Notes under the pieces: model-generated | Seen by the model: only the letters and a program-made list of their open reading frames with translations | What the model was told of the DNA's origin: nothing | The model's database searches: none | IMG/VR virus record: IMGVR_UViG_3300025674_000097 | Location: 1 to 41,852 of that record | Length of the DNA stretch: 41,852 bases | Strand: one strand, 5' to 3' | DNA from: a virus | Program-made: the position numbers and the translations under genes | In this document: in pieces, positions 6,278 to 16,091 of the stretch | How positions within the stretch are numbered: position 1 is the stretch's first letter | Layout of the letters: every line of letters begins with the position of its first letter

Positions 6278-7968
6278 TGGGACAAGCATTTGGGCCAGCA
6301 AAATGGTGGGCAACAGGAACGGAAGGAGGTAGAAATTACATTGCCGCAAATGGTTTAATTTCTAGTGGATTAATCCTTAATCTTGATGCGGGTGCGACAG
6401 ATTCATACTCTGGATCTGGAACAACTTGGAATGATGCTGTTAATAGTTTTAATGGTAGTTTAGTAAACGGTCCTACTTATAGCACTAATAACGGAGGATA
6501 TTTAATTTTTGATGGTTCAAATGATTATGCGTGGTCAAACACTACAAATATTGATAGTCAATTTCCAACTGATGCTGTAACAGTATCAATTTGGGTGTAT
6601 CCAACTACAAGTGGAGATATTGTTGCTGAAAGAGGTCAATATCCTGCTTTAACTGGTTCTTGGTATGATACTTGGATTGGATTAGAAACTGACGGAACAT
6701 TTAAGTTTAGAACTTGGGGATCTGGAGCTACTTGGCAAACAATAAGTTCTACTGCTCAGCAATTCAATCAATGGTACAATCTTGTATTAACGCATGATGA
6801 TACAACATGCCGAGCATATATTAATGGAATTCTTTATGGTGAACAATCTTACGGTAGAACATCTCCTAGCACGAATATTTTGCATTTTACGATGATGGCA
6901 ACATCGCCAACAAGTTTAATTGCATCACCAAGATATACTGCAGGATATGTATCTCAGTTTGCTGTTTATAATCGAGCATTAGATGCGAATGAAGTTTATA
7001 CGAATTACGTAGCAACAAAAAATAGATACCCTGAAGCTACTTTAACTGCTCCAAGTTTAGATCCTCCATTATATAGTTTTACTAGTCATACATTTACCAA
7101 TTGCTCTGCTACTGGTAGAACTGGTCCTACTTTAGCTAATTGTACATCTGCATATAGTTCTACAACTTGGGCTTCTAATACTGCATATTTCAATATGACA
7201 ACTCAAGGAATTCAGGAGTGGACTGTTCCAGAAACTGCTGATTATACATTTTCTGTAAGAGGTGCTGGTGGTGGTAGAGGATATACAACCGGCAATGCTA
7301 ATAATAGAGGAGGATACCCTCGCGTAGTATCAGGAACAGTTAGTTTATTGAAAAATGATGTCATCAAAATTGCTGTGGGTCAACAAGGAGATGATAGTAA
7401 TGGAACTTCAAATTGTTCTGGGTCTAGCGGTGGTGGAGGTGGTGGAACCTTTGTTGTTACTGGAACAACTGTTTTATTTGTAGCTGGAGGTGGTGCAGGA
7501 GGTGCAACATACAACTCTACCCTCGCTGATGCACAAAACAGTGAAAATGGTTCTACTGCTCCTGGTTCAAATACTGTTCCTGGGGGAACTAGTGGTGGTG
7601 GTGGTACCGGAGCAAACTCTGGTACATATGGATGTGTTGCTGGTGGTGGTGGAGGAGGAGGATATAGTGGAAATGGTGGTAATGCAGGTGGCAATGGTGG
7701 AGCTTCTTTTACAAATGGCGCTAATGGTGGAACTAATAATAGAAATGGTGGTTTTGGTGGTGGTGGAGCTAGTGGGCAATTTAGTGGTGGAGGTGGTGGC
7801 GGATATAGTGGTGGCGCCGGAGGCGGTCTTCCTTCATGCACTTGCGGTTCCTTAGCGAAAGGTGGTGCTGGTGGATCTTATATAACTCCAGCAGCATCTA
7901 GCACTTCAAGTTCTCAATATACTACGGATTGGAATATTGATGGTCAGGTAGTTGTTACGAAAGTATAA
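6277..7968 (+). CDS. Lectin-domain adhesin with glycine-rich C-terminus (563 aa)
   Basis: The N-terminal third (about residues 25-245) is a LamG-type domain like those of the previous gene (VTVSIWVYP, WYNLVLTHDD, a late Val-Tyr-Asn-Arg-Ala-Leu). A linker leads to a C-terminal domain from about 330 that begins with a beta-rich segment and becomes a long glycine-rich region with (Gly)n-Ala/Tyr-Ser-Gly blocks to about 530. Glycine-rich tips of this type resemble gp38 receptor-recognition adhesins of T-even phages, where hypervariable loops sit between polyglycine helices. The start overlaps the previous stop (TAATG). The function as a host-recognition tip is inferred. The Pro-rich reading on the opposite strand is a shadow. 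Confidence 0.82.
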   Translation: MGQAFGPAKWWATGTEGGRNYIAANGLISSGLILNLDAGATDSYSGSGTTWNDAVNSFNGSLVNGPTYSTNNGGYLIFDGSNDYAWSNTTNIDSQFPTDAVTVSIWVYPTTSGDIVAERGQYPALTGSWYDTWIGLETDGTFKFRTWGSGATWQTISSTAQQFNQWYNLVLTHDDTTCRAYINGILYGEQSYGRTSPSTNILHFTMMATSPTSLIASPRYTAGYVSQFAVYNRALDANEVYTNYVATKNRYPEATLTAPSLDPPLYSFTSHTFTNCSATGRTGPTLANCTSAYSSTTWASNTAYFNMTTQGIQEWTVPETADYTFSVRGAGGGRGYTTGNANNRGGYPRVVSGTVSLLKNDVIKIAVGQQGDDSNGTSNCSGSSGGGGGGTFVVTGTTVLFVAGGGAGGATYNSTLADAQNSENGSTAPGSNTVPGGTSGGGGTGANSGTYGCVAGGGGGGGYSGNGGNAGGNGGASFTNGANGGTNNRNGGFGGGGASGQFSGGGGGGYSGGAGGGLPSCTCGSLAKGGAGGSYITPAASSTSSSQYTTDWNIDGQVVVTKV

Positions 7969-7976
7969 TAATATGA

Positions 7977-7984
7977 TCTAAATA
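7977..7984 (+). promoter_or_regulatory. Late-type box TCTAAATA before the HNH gene
   Basis: TCTAAATA lies 20 bases upstream of the ATG at 8005, in the same position relative to the gene as other N[A/C]TAAATA boxes here. Confidence 0.42.
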
Positions 7985-8004
7985 GTTGCAAGTCGCAAGA
8001 TTTT

Positions 8005-8376
8005 ATGCAAATTCCACATTCACCTCAGCACTACCTCTTCAACTTAGATACAACAAGTCCAGGAGAGGCAAAGCGAATGTGGAGACGAAAGATAAAAGAT
8101 AAGTGGGATAATCAATGCGCCTATTGTGGAGATAATGAACAACTTACTATTGATCATGTAGTTCCAAGATCAAAAGGTGGAACTGATTTTACTCGAAATG
8201 TTGTATGTGCTTGTCACGATTGTAATCAGGATAAAGGTCATACTCCTTGGGAAGAATGGTATTTTTCTCAGGAGTTTTTTAGCATTGAAAGGTATGAGAA
8301 AATAAAAGAATGGATGAAACCAGATCCACCAACAAATCTCTATATGTATCGTAAAAGAAGAAATAATGCCAGTTGA
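8005..8376 (+). CDS. HNH endonuclease (123 aa), probable homing endonuclease
   Basis: The protein contains one complete HNH zinc-finger nuclease domain: C38-x-x-C41, the catalytic D50-H51, Asn65, C70-x-x-C73 and N74 with K77. The remainder is a short basic N-terminus and a charged C-terminal tail with Arg/Lys (about residues 115-121), plausible for DNA contact. The length of 123 aa is typical for free-standing phage HNH genes. It sits alone between two fibre genes with its own upstream box and a late-type box for the next gene behind it, so it probably inserted there. It could promote gene conversion of the surrounding fibre region. The family is secure; the target is not known. Confidence 0.88.
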   Translation: MQIPHSPQHYLFNLDTTSPGEAKRMWRRKIKDKWDNQCAYCGDNEQLTIDHVVPRSKGGTDFTRNVVCACHDCNQDKGHTPWEEWYFSQEFFSIERYEKIKEWMKPDPPTNLYMYRKRRNNAS

Positions 8377-8381
8377 TGTTT

Positions 8382-8389
8382 TATAAATA
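8382..8389 (+). promoter_or_regulatory. Perfect late-promoter box TATAAATA
   Basis: TATAAATA, identical to the T4 late consensus, lies in the 63-base gap after the HNH gene and 50 bases before the structural gene at 8440. The leader of about 40 bases contains no evident hairpin. Confidence 0.65.
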
Positions 8390-8439
8390 AATCAAAGGCA
8401 GTATATACTGTTGTTTCTGGTAAATACCGATTATAATAA

Positions 8440-11400
8440 ATGGCAACTCCGATTCGGATAAAAAGGTCAGCCGTACCTGGAAAAAAACCAACTGTAGATC
8501 AACTCCAGCTAGGCGAGTTAGCTGTAAACTTCTATGATGGTAAACTGTTTTTTAAACAAGATCAAGGAAGTGTTGGTGTTGGAACTAGAATTATTGAAGT
8601 TGGCGGTGGAAATAATGTAGGCAAGACAATATATGTAACCTCAAATGGTGATGATGGTAATACTGGATTGAGTGATGCTGATGCAAAAGCATCCATAAAA
8701 TCTGCATCAACAATTGCATTACCTGGTGATACGATTAAGGTTTATCCTGGAACTTATGTAGAAAATAATCCAATTTATTTGCCTGATAATGTTTCTGTTG
8801 AGGGAGCAGAACTTCGCCGTTGTTTAGTTACTCCTAGATATCTTAACCAAGATTTATTTTATGTCGGTGAAGGATGTCATGTAACTGACATAAGTTTTGT
8901 TGGTGGAGAAGCTAGTGATGGAGCTGCTGTAGTATCATATAGACCACTTGCTGGAGTTTCGACTGATAGATTTTTTGATGCTGCTAGATTAATACGAGAA
9001 AATCTAGATTTTATTGCTCAAGAGACTGTAGGATATATTACAAGCACGGATTATAAAAATCCTGCAATTAATATTGATTCTACAAATTGTGCTGATGATA
9101 TTAAGGATGTTTATCGAGCAATATGTCATGATATTACTAGAGGTGGAAATTCTAAATGTATTGGTGCAGGAAAATCATATTTTGATATAAATGGTAATTT
9201 AGATCACATTGTTGGTTTTGGTGCAACAACAATTGATGCATTTATGCATTCTAGACAAATTGTTAGATCAATTATTAACAATGCTACTTGGGCATCTTCG
9301 AAAGGAAGTAATGATTCTGTTAATATTTCATTGGCACAATATGATAAGACAACTGGTATATTAACTGTAACTACTGATGGTGAAAATGGTTTTCTAAAAG
9401 GAAATGCAATAGAATTAGAAGGGTTAGAATTTACTTGTCCTGGAGGATCTGGTATTACGACCACAATATTTCCTGATGGAACATTTGGCGATACTTTCCC
9501 GGTACATTCAGTTTTAAGTTTACCTGCTAATAGTTTTGAAGTAATTGTTGGTGTATCAACGATAGATCACACTTATGTAAGTGGTGGAACAGCAACTTTA
9601 AAGCAAAATTATCAAACAACATATACACAAGTAAAGGATTTATCAATTCAACCAGATTACTTGACTGGATTTAATAATGGAGTTAATGGTTGTAGAAACG
9701 TCGTATCTGCAATTTATACCTGTGTCGGTATTGTTACAGGAATTATACAAAATGGTGTGGATGGATTACCTGCGACAACAGGATTTACTACAACATACCC
9801 TGGAAATTCTGGATCTGGAACTTCAAATAAAGACGAGATTACTGGAGCAACATATAATAAATTAACAGGAATTGTTGATTTATCGTTATCAAATGCTTCT
9901 GATTATAGATCTGGTGATAGAATTGAATTAAGAGATTTAGTGTTCTCTTGTGACTCTGGATCTGGAATTGGAACAACCACAGGATTGTTCCCATCAGGCG
10001 CTTATGGATATGAATTTTCAATTGAAAGAATTAATGCCGATGGAACACTTGCTGTTCAAGTAGGAATGTCTACTCTAGATCATACTTATGTAAGTGGTGG
10101 ATTTATTATTGATAGATCGTTAGATGTATCTTCAGCTACTTATGATAATGCTAGTGGAATTGCTACAATTACTGCTACTGGTTTAAGTGCAAAAATTGGG
10201 CAGTTTATAGAATTAAGAGATCTTGAGTTTTCCTGTGATCCAATATATGTTGGAGTTACTTCTACACTATTCCCTTCAGGAAATAATGGTTATAAATTTA
10301 AAGTAATAGAATCATCAACTGATCAAGTTGTTGTAAATGTTGGTGTTAGCACAATTGTTCATACTTATGTAAGTGGAGGAAAAATATACCCTCCATTTGG
10401 ATCTGGTGTTGGAGTAATTACCAAGGGTCCGTATGTTCGTAACTGCACCAACTTTATTCCAAAGAGTATTGGATCTAAAGTTGATGGGTTCAATGCTGAT
10501 GAAGGAGATTTAATCAATAATATAGGTGTTCAAGGTTCTTATAACGTTGATTCATATACTCAATTTAATCAGGGTGGAATTGGAGTATCAGTTACCAATG
10601 GTGCTTATTGTCAGTTGGTTTCTATTTTCACTATTTGTGATGATACTGCAATTTATTCTGGTCAAGGTGGTCAATGCGATTTAACAAACTCAAACTCTTC
10701 TTTTGGAGTAAGAGGATTAGTTTCTCAAGGAGTTGGTGATCAAACAAGTAAGTGCTCTGATCGTTATACTGCTGAAGCAACTATAACGGCGCCTGTTAGC
10801 ACTGCTGAAGTTGTTTTAACTGGTGTTGGTGATAATCGCCCATATCAAGGTCAAGCAGTTTATTTTGATCAAATTTATAATGTTGTTAGTGAAATTGTCA
10901 TTGATGATCCAGGTTCTGGATATAGCACTCCACCAACTATAACTATTGATGCTCCTACTGGTCCTGGAATTGCAATTCAGGCTCAAGCAACTGCAACAAT
11001 AGATGCTTCTGGTTCTGTTAATGGAATTACGATTCTTGCTGCAGGATCTCAATATATTGGAACGCCAAATGTCTTTGTAAGTGGTGGAAGCCCCTCTACT
11101 CCAGCATCTCTTTCTGCTAGAGTTCAACCAATTTATTATGCTATTGATTCTGCTACTTTACCATCATCTGGTATCACTACAGTCACTTTAGTTCAGACTC
11201 TAAATAATGAAGTAAGTGCAGGAACAACGGCATATTTTTCTCGACAGAGTTTCCAGATTGTAAGCTCTCATTCTTTCCAATATATTGGTGCTGGAAATAC
11301 TATTGAAACTGCATATCCATCTAGAGGTGGAGTTACAATTCAAGAAAATGAAGTAATTAAACTTGACGGTGGTGATATTGCATATACAAGCACAGATCAA

Positions 11401-11532
11401 GCAGGTAACTTTAGAATTGGTGATGGAGTTGTAATTGATCAGCAAACAGGATCTATTTCCGGTGCTGATTATGTGAAGAGTTTATTTACACAGGTAACCC
11501 CATTTATTCTAGCATTAGGAGGTAATGAATAA
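8440..11532 (+). CDS. Large virion structural protein with beta-helix and triplicated domain (1030 aa)
   Basis: The N-terminus (MATPIRIKRS, then GELAVNFYDGKLFFK near residues 27-41) is a docking region I associate with cyanophage tail-fibre or baseplate proteins. Residues about 65-150 have the pattern of a right-handed beta-helix (pectate-lyase-like: TIYVTSNGDDGNTG, then DTIKVYPGTYVEN). A segment of about 75-95 aa recurs three times in the middle (near 300-390, 465-560 and 565-650). Each copy has IEL-x-x-LEFSC or a close variant, Phe-Pro-Ser/Asp-Gly and a terminal HTYVSGG. The last third is beta-rich and ends with IRIGDGVVIDQQTG-like sequence. It is coupled to the next gene (TAATG). It probably forms part of the baseplate-proximal fibre. 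The precise T4 equivalent is unclear. Confidence 0.78.
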   Translation: MATPIRIKRSAVPGKKPTVDQLQLGELAVNFYDGKLFFKQDQGSVGVGTRIIEVGGGNNVGKTIYVTSNGDDGNTGLSDADAKASIKSASTIALPGDTIKVYPGTYVENNPIYLPDNVSVEGAELRRCLVTPRYLNQDLFYVGEGCHVTDISFVGGEASDGAAVVSYRPLAGVSTDRFFDAARLIRENLDFIAQETVGYITSTDYKNPAINIDSTNCADDIKDVYRAICHDITRGGNSKCIGAGKSYFDINGNLDHIVGFGATTIDAFMHSRQIVRSIINNATWASSKGSNDSVNISLAQYDKTTGILTVTTDGENGFLKGNAIELEGLEFTCPGGSGITTTIFPDGTFGDTFPVHSVLSLPANSFEVIVGVSTIDHTYVSGGTATLKQNYQTTYTQVKDLSIQPDYLTGFNNGVNGCRNVVSAIYTCVGIVTGIIQNGVDGLPATTGFTTTYPGNSGSGTSNKDEITGATYNKLTGIVDLSLSNASDYRSGDRIELRDLVFSCDSGSGIGTTTGLFPSGAYGYEFSIERINADGTLAVQVGMSTLDHTYVSGGFIIDRSLDVSSATYDNASGIATITATGLSAKIGQFIELRDLEFSCDPIYVGVTSTLFPSGNNGYKFKVIESSTDQVVVNVGVSTIVHTYVSGGKIYPPFGSGVGVITKGPYVRNCTNFIPKSIGSKVDGFNADEGDLINNIGVQGSYNVDSYTQFNQGGIGVSVTNGAYCQLVSIFTICDDTAIYSGQGGQCDLTNSNSSFGVRGLVSQGVGDQTSKCSDRYTAEATITAPVSTAEVVLTGVGDNRPYQGQAVYFDQIYNVVSEIVIDDPGSGYSTPPTITIDAPTGPGIAIQAQATATIDASGSVNGITILAAGSQYIGTPNVFVSGGSPSTPASLSARVQPIYYAIDSATLPSSGITTVTLVQTLNNEVSAGTTAYFSRQSFQIVSSHSFQYIGAGNTIETAYPSRGGVTIQENEVIKLDGGDIAYTSTDQAGNFRIGDGVVIDQQTGSISGADYVKSLFTQVTPFILALGGNE

Positions 11533-11876
11533 TGGCAATTGCAGCAGCAGCAGTTAACGTATTCCAGACAGTTACGTCTGTTGTGGGAACAAGTACAGTC
11601 GGAATTTATACTGCACCAGTAGGATATACTGGAGTAGTTCTTTTGGCACAAGTAACTAATACTGGTGGATCTACCAGTAGTATTAGTTTTGGTCATCGTC
11701 GTGATGGAGTAGACACTGAAATTGTAAAAAATTTAGCAATACCATCTAGTGATACTGCTAATCTTCTTCCTGGAAAATTAGTTGTTGAAACAGGAGATGT
11801 GTTAACAATTGTTGGTGATAATTTTGCTGGTGAACTCAAGTTTTTGACAAGTATTCTAGAAACCTCTAATCTCTAA
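11532..11876 (+). CDS. Small virion structural protein (114 aa)
   Basis: The start ATG overlaps the previous stop as TAATG. The 114-aa product begins MAIAAAAVNVFQ and is a compact beta-sandwich by pattern (alternating hydrophobic strands such as GVVLLAQVTN, LVVETGDVLTIVG and LKFLTSIL), with no Cys and no catalytic motif. Proteins of this form sit behind the large N-terminally docked fibre gene in cyanophages and are probably attachment or collar proteins for fibre trimers. Its tight coupling to the 1030-aa gene and its position before the 1389-aa fibre suggest a connector role. Confidence 0.68.
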   Translation: MAIAAAAVNVFQTVTSVVGTSTVGIYTAPVGYTGVVLLAQVTNTGGSTSSISFGHRRDGVDTEIVKNLAIPSSDTANLLPGKLVVETGDVLTIVGDNFAGELKFLTSILETSNL

Positions 11877-11884
11877 TATAAGAA

Positions 11885-14800
11885 ATGGTAGCTCCAATTA
11901 GATTCCTTAGCGGCAGACAGCAGCAGCAAAAAATTGGTATTGTTGGCGAAACTGGCAGTGAAAAGGTATTAGAAGTTGTCGGTTTAGTAGGAATTGGTCA
12001 AACAATCTTTGACCCAAAAGCAGCGTTAGATATTCGCGGAAATGCTGAAATTTCTGGAATTTTAACATCTATTGATTTATCAGTAGATTCGTCAGCAAAT
12101 CTTGGGTCTCTATCTGTTGGTGGGCTATCAACTTTTACTGGATTATCTACTTTTCAAAGTTCAGTTTATCATAATTCATTTAGTTATTATCCAGATAGTG
12201 CTGGAATTTATTTTGGCGATTCTAATGAGTTAGCAATATTTCATGGTGGATCTGAAAATTATATTCAGATAAGTGAAAGCAATCCTTACGATTTAATAAT
12301 TGGTTCTGCTTCTTCTACTATAGCTGGATTTGGTTATACAAATGGTTCTTACCTTTACTATAGGAATTCTAGAAAGTTTGAAACCACTGGATATGGAGTA
12401 ACTGTTTATGATACTTTACAGACAACTAATTTAAATATAAGTGGAATATCATCATTAACTACGGTTGGAATCGGAACTACAAATCCAACGGCGGTTTTAG
12501 ATGTCAATGGTCAAACGGAACTTGATGATTTAAATGTATCTGGTCTTTCCACTTTTTCTGGAATATCTTCATTCTTCAATGACGTTTATGTAAATCAGAA
12601 TATTTACGGAATCTCCACGGTATCAATTTATGGAGATCCAATTCAATTAATTGGTTTGGCATCTACAGATTATTTGCTTACTGCAAATTCTGGTGCTGGT
12701 GTTACTTTATACTATAATAATGTTGAAAAAGTTTCGACTACAAGTTTTGGTGCAACTGTATACGGAACTTTAGAATCGCAACAACTTAATATAACTGGAT
12801 TATCAACATTAACTACGGTTGGAATTGGAACTACAAATCCAGTAGGAACTCTTGATGTAGTTGGTCATACTGAACTTGATAACTTAAATGTATCTGGCGT
12901 ATCTACTTTTGGCGATACTGTTTTTGTTGATGCTAATTTAGGTATTGCGACAGCAAATCCAAAACAACGATTTCAAGTAGGTGAACTTTTTGTAGTTACA
13001 TCTAATTCTGATGTTGGTATTGGAACTACAAATCCAAATGCTGAACTAGATGTATTTGGGCATACTGAATTAGACACTTTAAATGTATCTGCTGCCTCTA
13101 CATTCACTGGCGATATTGACGCTAATGGAAATTTAGACGTTGATGGTCATACTGAACTTGACAACTTAAATGTATCTGGTGTATCTACTTTTGTTGGATT
13201 AGTTGGATTCGCAAATACTCAAAGATATGTTGGAAGTTACTTTGCAGAACTTCATGAAAATCCTCGTATTGAATTTGCAGTAATTACTGACACAAAAACA
13301 AGTGAAAATAGATTTGATGGTGTGGGGTCACCAATTACATACTTTATAAATGGAAAAGAATCTCCTTATTTAACTTTTGTTTCTGGCAAAACTTATAGAT
13401 TTATTCAGGAGGATCCTTCAAATACTAATCATACTCTAAGATTCTATACAGATTCTGCTAGAAGTATAGAGTATTCTACGGATGTTACAGTTACTGGAAC
13501 ACCTGGAAATAGTGGTGCTTATACTGAAATCGTAGTAACTGAAAATACCCCTGCATTACTTTATTATGAATCTGATAATGATGATACTATGGGAAACCAA
13601 GCACAAATTGGTGGATCATCAGTATTTTTTAATAATGTTGGATTGGGAACTACAAACCCGACACAACAACTTCAAGTTGGATCTGAATTTGTAGTTGATT
13701 CTAATGGAAATACTGGAATTGGAAGTTTAACACCAGTAGGAAAACTAGATGTTAATGGTCAAACGGAACTTGATGATTTAAATGTATCTGGTGTTGCAAC
13801 GATAACAACTCTTGGTGTATCTGGAATTACTACTACTAACAATTTAATTGTAAGTGGAGTTTCTACTTTTAGTGGTTTTTCTACTTTTAGTGGAGATACT
13901 TCTTTTAATCAAGATATTGATATTGTTCTTCCTTCTGATGGATCGGCAATAGGTATTGGAACTACTGCTTTTGATACTACTTCTGGATATATTATAGATA
14001 TTCGTGGAAATGTTAATATCACTGGAGCATTAGATGTTGGTGGTCAAAACATACAAGAAGAAGTAACATCTGAACAAGGAACATTTGCTGGAGTTGCTGT
14101 TACTAATTTATATGTAACAGGATTTGCAACTTTCTTGAATAATCCTGTAGAGATGCAAGCAGGATTAAATGTTACTGGTGGAGATATTAATTTTGATAAT
14201 GAAACATTTTATTTGCAATCAGCAGAAAATCAAATAGGTATCGGAACTACAAATCCAGAAGCAACTCTGGATGTTGTAGGTGATGTTGCTATTGATGGTA
14301 ATTTAAATATTACAGGATATACTACAACAACATATCTTACTGTTGGTCTTTCTACAGATCCATATACTTTCCCAGAATATGATGGAGTATCTAATTCTTT
14401 CTTACAGTCTGATGGAAATGGAAACGTTGATTGGTTTGTCAATGAAGATCTTCGTCAAGTAACTGAATTCTCTGCTGGTGCTGGTCAGACAACTTTTAAT
14501 GTTACTTATGCTCCTGGATTAGTAGATGTTTTCTTAAATGGTGTTAAATTATCGAGTAATGATTATGTTGGAACAAGTGGAACAACAATTGTTTTAAATG
14601 TTGGAGCAGCATCAACAGATAGATTAGAAGTAGTTGCTTTTAGCACTAGTAGAATTGCCTCAAGATCAATCAATTTATATTGGCAAGGTGATGATGTTGG
14701 AAATATTTTCAACTTGAATGATAATGTTGGTATTGGTATGACTTTACCAACAGCAAAACTTGATGTTGATGGGGATGCAAGAATTCGTGGTGGATTATAT

Positions 14801-16054
14801 GATGTTGGTAATAATTCTGGTGCAGTTTCTCAAGTTCCTGTTGCAGATGGTGCTGGTGGATGGACATGGAGTGGTGTTCCTGCTGTAGGTGTTTCTACTG
14901 CTGGAGGATCTCCAAAAAATATTCAATTCCATAATGCTATTGGTGTTATTGGGGGATCTAATGAATTTAATTTTGACTTTAATACGAATAGAGTTGGTAT
15001 TGGATCTACAACTCCTAGAGAAAAGTTAGACGTTAGAGGAAAAGTTTATATTGAAGATGAAATTAGAATTGCTGGATTAGCATCTGTTGGTATTGGAACA
15101 ACTAATTTTGTTAATATTTCCTCCGGTATTATTACTGCATATGATGGCATTATCACTTATTATGGTGATGGATCTCAATTATCTGATATTAATGCAGGGA
15201 ATATTACTTCTGGAACAATTGGAACAGATAGACTTTCTGGAACTTATAATATTAACATTTCTGGTTCATTAAGTGGTGATCTAGCTGGTAATGGTGCTGT
15301 AGTTGGTATTTTGACAGTAACGGATCAAGTCATAGTTGGATCTGCAGCAACTTTTAATATAGATGCATCTACTGGAAATCTATTTGTTGCTGGAATTACA
15401 ACACTGGGAGTTGTTGGTGTAACTTCTATTATTGTAGGATCTGGAGTAGGAGTAACAACAATCTTAGATGAAGATGATCTTACTTCTAATAGTGATACTT
15501 CTCTTGCTACTCAACAATCAATTAAAGCATATGTAGATGCTACTGATTTAAGTATTTCTGCTGATAGTGGATCTGGAAATGTTATTCTTGATACAGAAAC
15601 ATTAACTATTTCTGGAACAGCAAATGAGATTGAAACATCGGCGCTAAATGAAACAATTACAATTGGATTACCTGATAATGTAATAATTTCTGGAATCATT
15701 ACATCAAACACTGGTTTTGCGAATACAATGACGTATTCCAATACCATTACTGGAATTACAACTGATACTAATCCAACTGCATTGTATGATGATTTGGATG
15801 CCACTGTTTATCGAACAGTTGAGTATTCTGTTCAGGCAACTGAAGGAACAAACTATCATTTCACTAAGTTACTTGCTGTTTCTGATGGAACAGCAGCATA
15901 TGTTTCCGAATATGGTACTGTTTATAATAATTCTTCTGTAGCATCATTTAATGTCGATGTTGCTGGAGGATATATTCGTATCGTAGCAACTGCTGGAGCA
16001 GCTACAACAACAAATTATGTGGTCAATTTCACTGCTAATAAACTTTTCCCATAA
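11885..16054 (+). CDS. Long tail fibre with repeated GIGTTNP/LDV-G segments (1389 aa)
   Basis: The body is built from about ten copies of a beta-solenoid-like segment: VGIGTTNP, then x-LDV-x-G-x-TELD-x-LNVSG and STF. The first copies appear near residue 195 and they continue to about 1065. A different domain interrupts them at about residues 451-578 (TYRFIQEDPSNTNHTLRFY and following), resembling cupredoxin-like sequences inserted in marine phage fibres. The C-terminus (about 1270-1389) is a beta-rich head ending in Asn-Lys-Leu-Phe-Pro, without a peptidase S74 domain. It is probably a trimeric tail fibre. The gene follows the small structural gene by eight bases and shares its transcript. The fibre assignment is secure; which of the virion's fibres it forms is not. 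Confidence 0.85.
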   Translation: MVAPIRFLSGRQQQQKIGIVGETGSEKVLEVVGLVGIGQTIFDPKAALDIRGNAEISGILTSIDLSVDSSANLGSLSVGGLSTFTGLSTFQSSVYHNSFSYYPDSAGIYFGDSNELAIFHGGSENYIQISESNPYDLIIGSASSTIAGFGYTNGSYLYYRNSRKFETTGYGVTVYDTLQTTNLNISGISSLTTVGIGTTNPTAVLDVNGQTELDDLNVSGLSTFSGISSFFNDVYVNQNIYGISTVSIYGDPIQLIGLASTDYLLTANSGAGVTLYYNNVEKVSTTSFGATVYGTLESQQLNITGLSTLTTVGIGTTNPVGTLDVVGHTELDNLNVSGVSTFGDTVFVDANLGIATANPKQRFQVGELFVVTSNSDVGIGTTNPNAELDVFGHTELDTLNVSAASTFTGDIDANGNLDVDGHTELDNLNVSGVSTFVGLVGFANTQRYVGSYFAELHENPRIEFAVITDTKTSENRFDGVGSPITYFINGKESPYLTFVSGKTYRFIQEDPSNTNHTLRFYTDSARSIEYSTDVTVTGTPGNSGAYTEIVVTENTPALLYYESDNDDTMGNQAQIGGSSVFFNNVGLGTTNPTQQLQVGSEFVVDSNGNTGIGSLTPVGKLDVNGQTELDDLNVSGVATITTLGVSGITTTNNLIVSGVSTFSGFSTFSGDTSFNQDIDIVLPSDGSAIGIGTTAFDTTSGYIIDIRGNVNITGALDVGGQNIQEEVTSEQGTFAGVAVTNLYVTGFATFLNNPVEMQAGLNVTGGDINFDNETFYLQSAENQIGIGTTNPEATLDVVGDVAIDGNLNITGYTTTTYLTVGLSTDPYTFPEYDGVSNSFLQSDGNGNVDWFVNEDLRQVTEFSAGAGQTTFNVTYAPGLVDVFLNGVKLSSNDYVGTSGTTIVLNVGAASTDRLEVVAFSTSRIASRSINLYWQGDDVGNIFNLNDNVGIGMTLPTAKLDVDGDARIRGGLYDVGNNSGAVSQVPVADGAGGWTWSGVPAVGVSTAGGSPKNIQFHNAIGVIGGSNEFNFDFNTNRVGIGSTTPREKLDVRGKVYIEDEIRIAGLASVGIGTTNFVNISSGIITAYDGIITYYGDGSQLSDINAGNITSGTIGTDRLSGTYNINISGSLSGDLAGNGAVVGILTVTDQVIVGSAATFNIDASTGNLFVAGITTLGVVGVTSIIVGSGVGVTTILDEDDLTSNSDTSLATQQSIKAYVDATDLSISADSGSGNVILDTETLTISGTANEIETSALNETITIGLPDNVIISGIITSNTGFANTMTYSNTITGITTDTNPTALYDDLDATVYRTVEYSVQATEGTNYHFTKLLAVSDGTAAYVSEYGTVYNNSSVASFNVDVAGGYIRIVATAGAATTTNYVVNFTANKLFP

Positions 16055-16057
16055 ATA
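16050..16057 (+). promoter_or_regulatory. Late-type box CATAAATA before the 1987-aa fibre gene
   Basis: CATAAATA overlaps the stop of the 1389-aa fibre and lies 34 bases upstream of the TTG start at 16092. AGGGGAT at 16077-16083 is the ribosome-binding site. Confidence 0.6.
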
Positions 16058-16091
16058 TAAAAAAGTAAACTAGCATAGGGGATAGTGAACC

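Noticed and set aside
7380-7841. Proline-rich frame on the minus strand
   Set aside because: It is the reverse reading of the glycine-rich codons of the 563-aa adhesin; no ribosome-binding site or independent evidence.
15511-15804. Minus-strand frame of 97 codons in the 1389-aa fibre gene
   Set aside because: Lies wholly inside a well-supported gene, lacks a start context, and the whole window is otherwise transcribed from the + strand.
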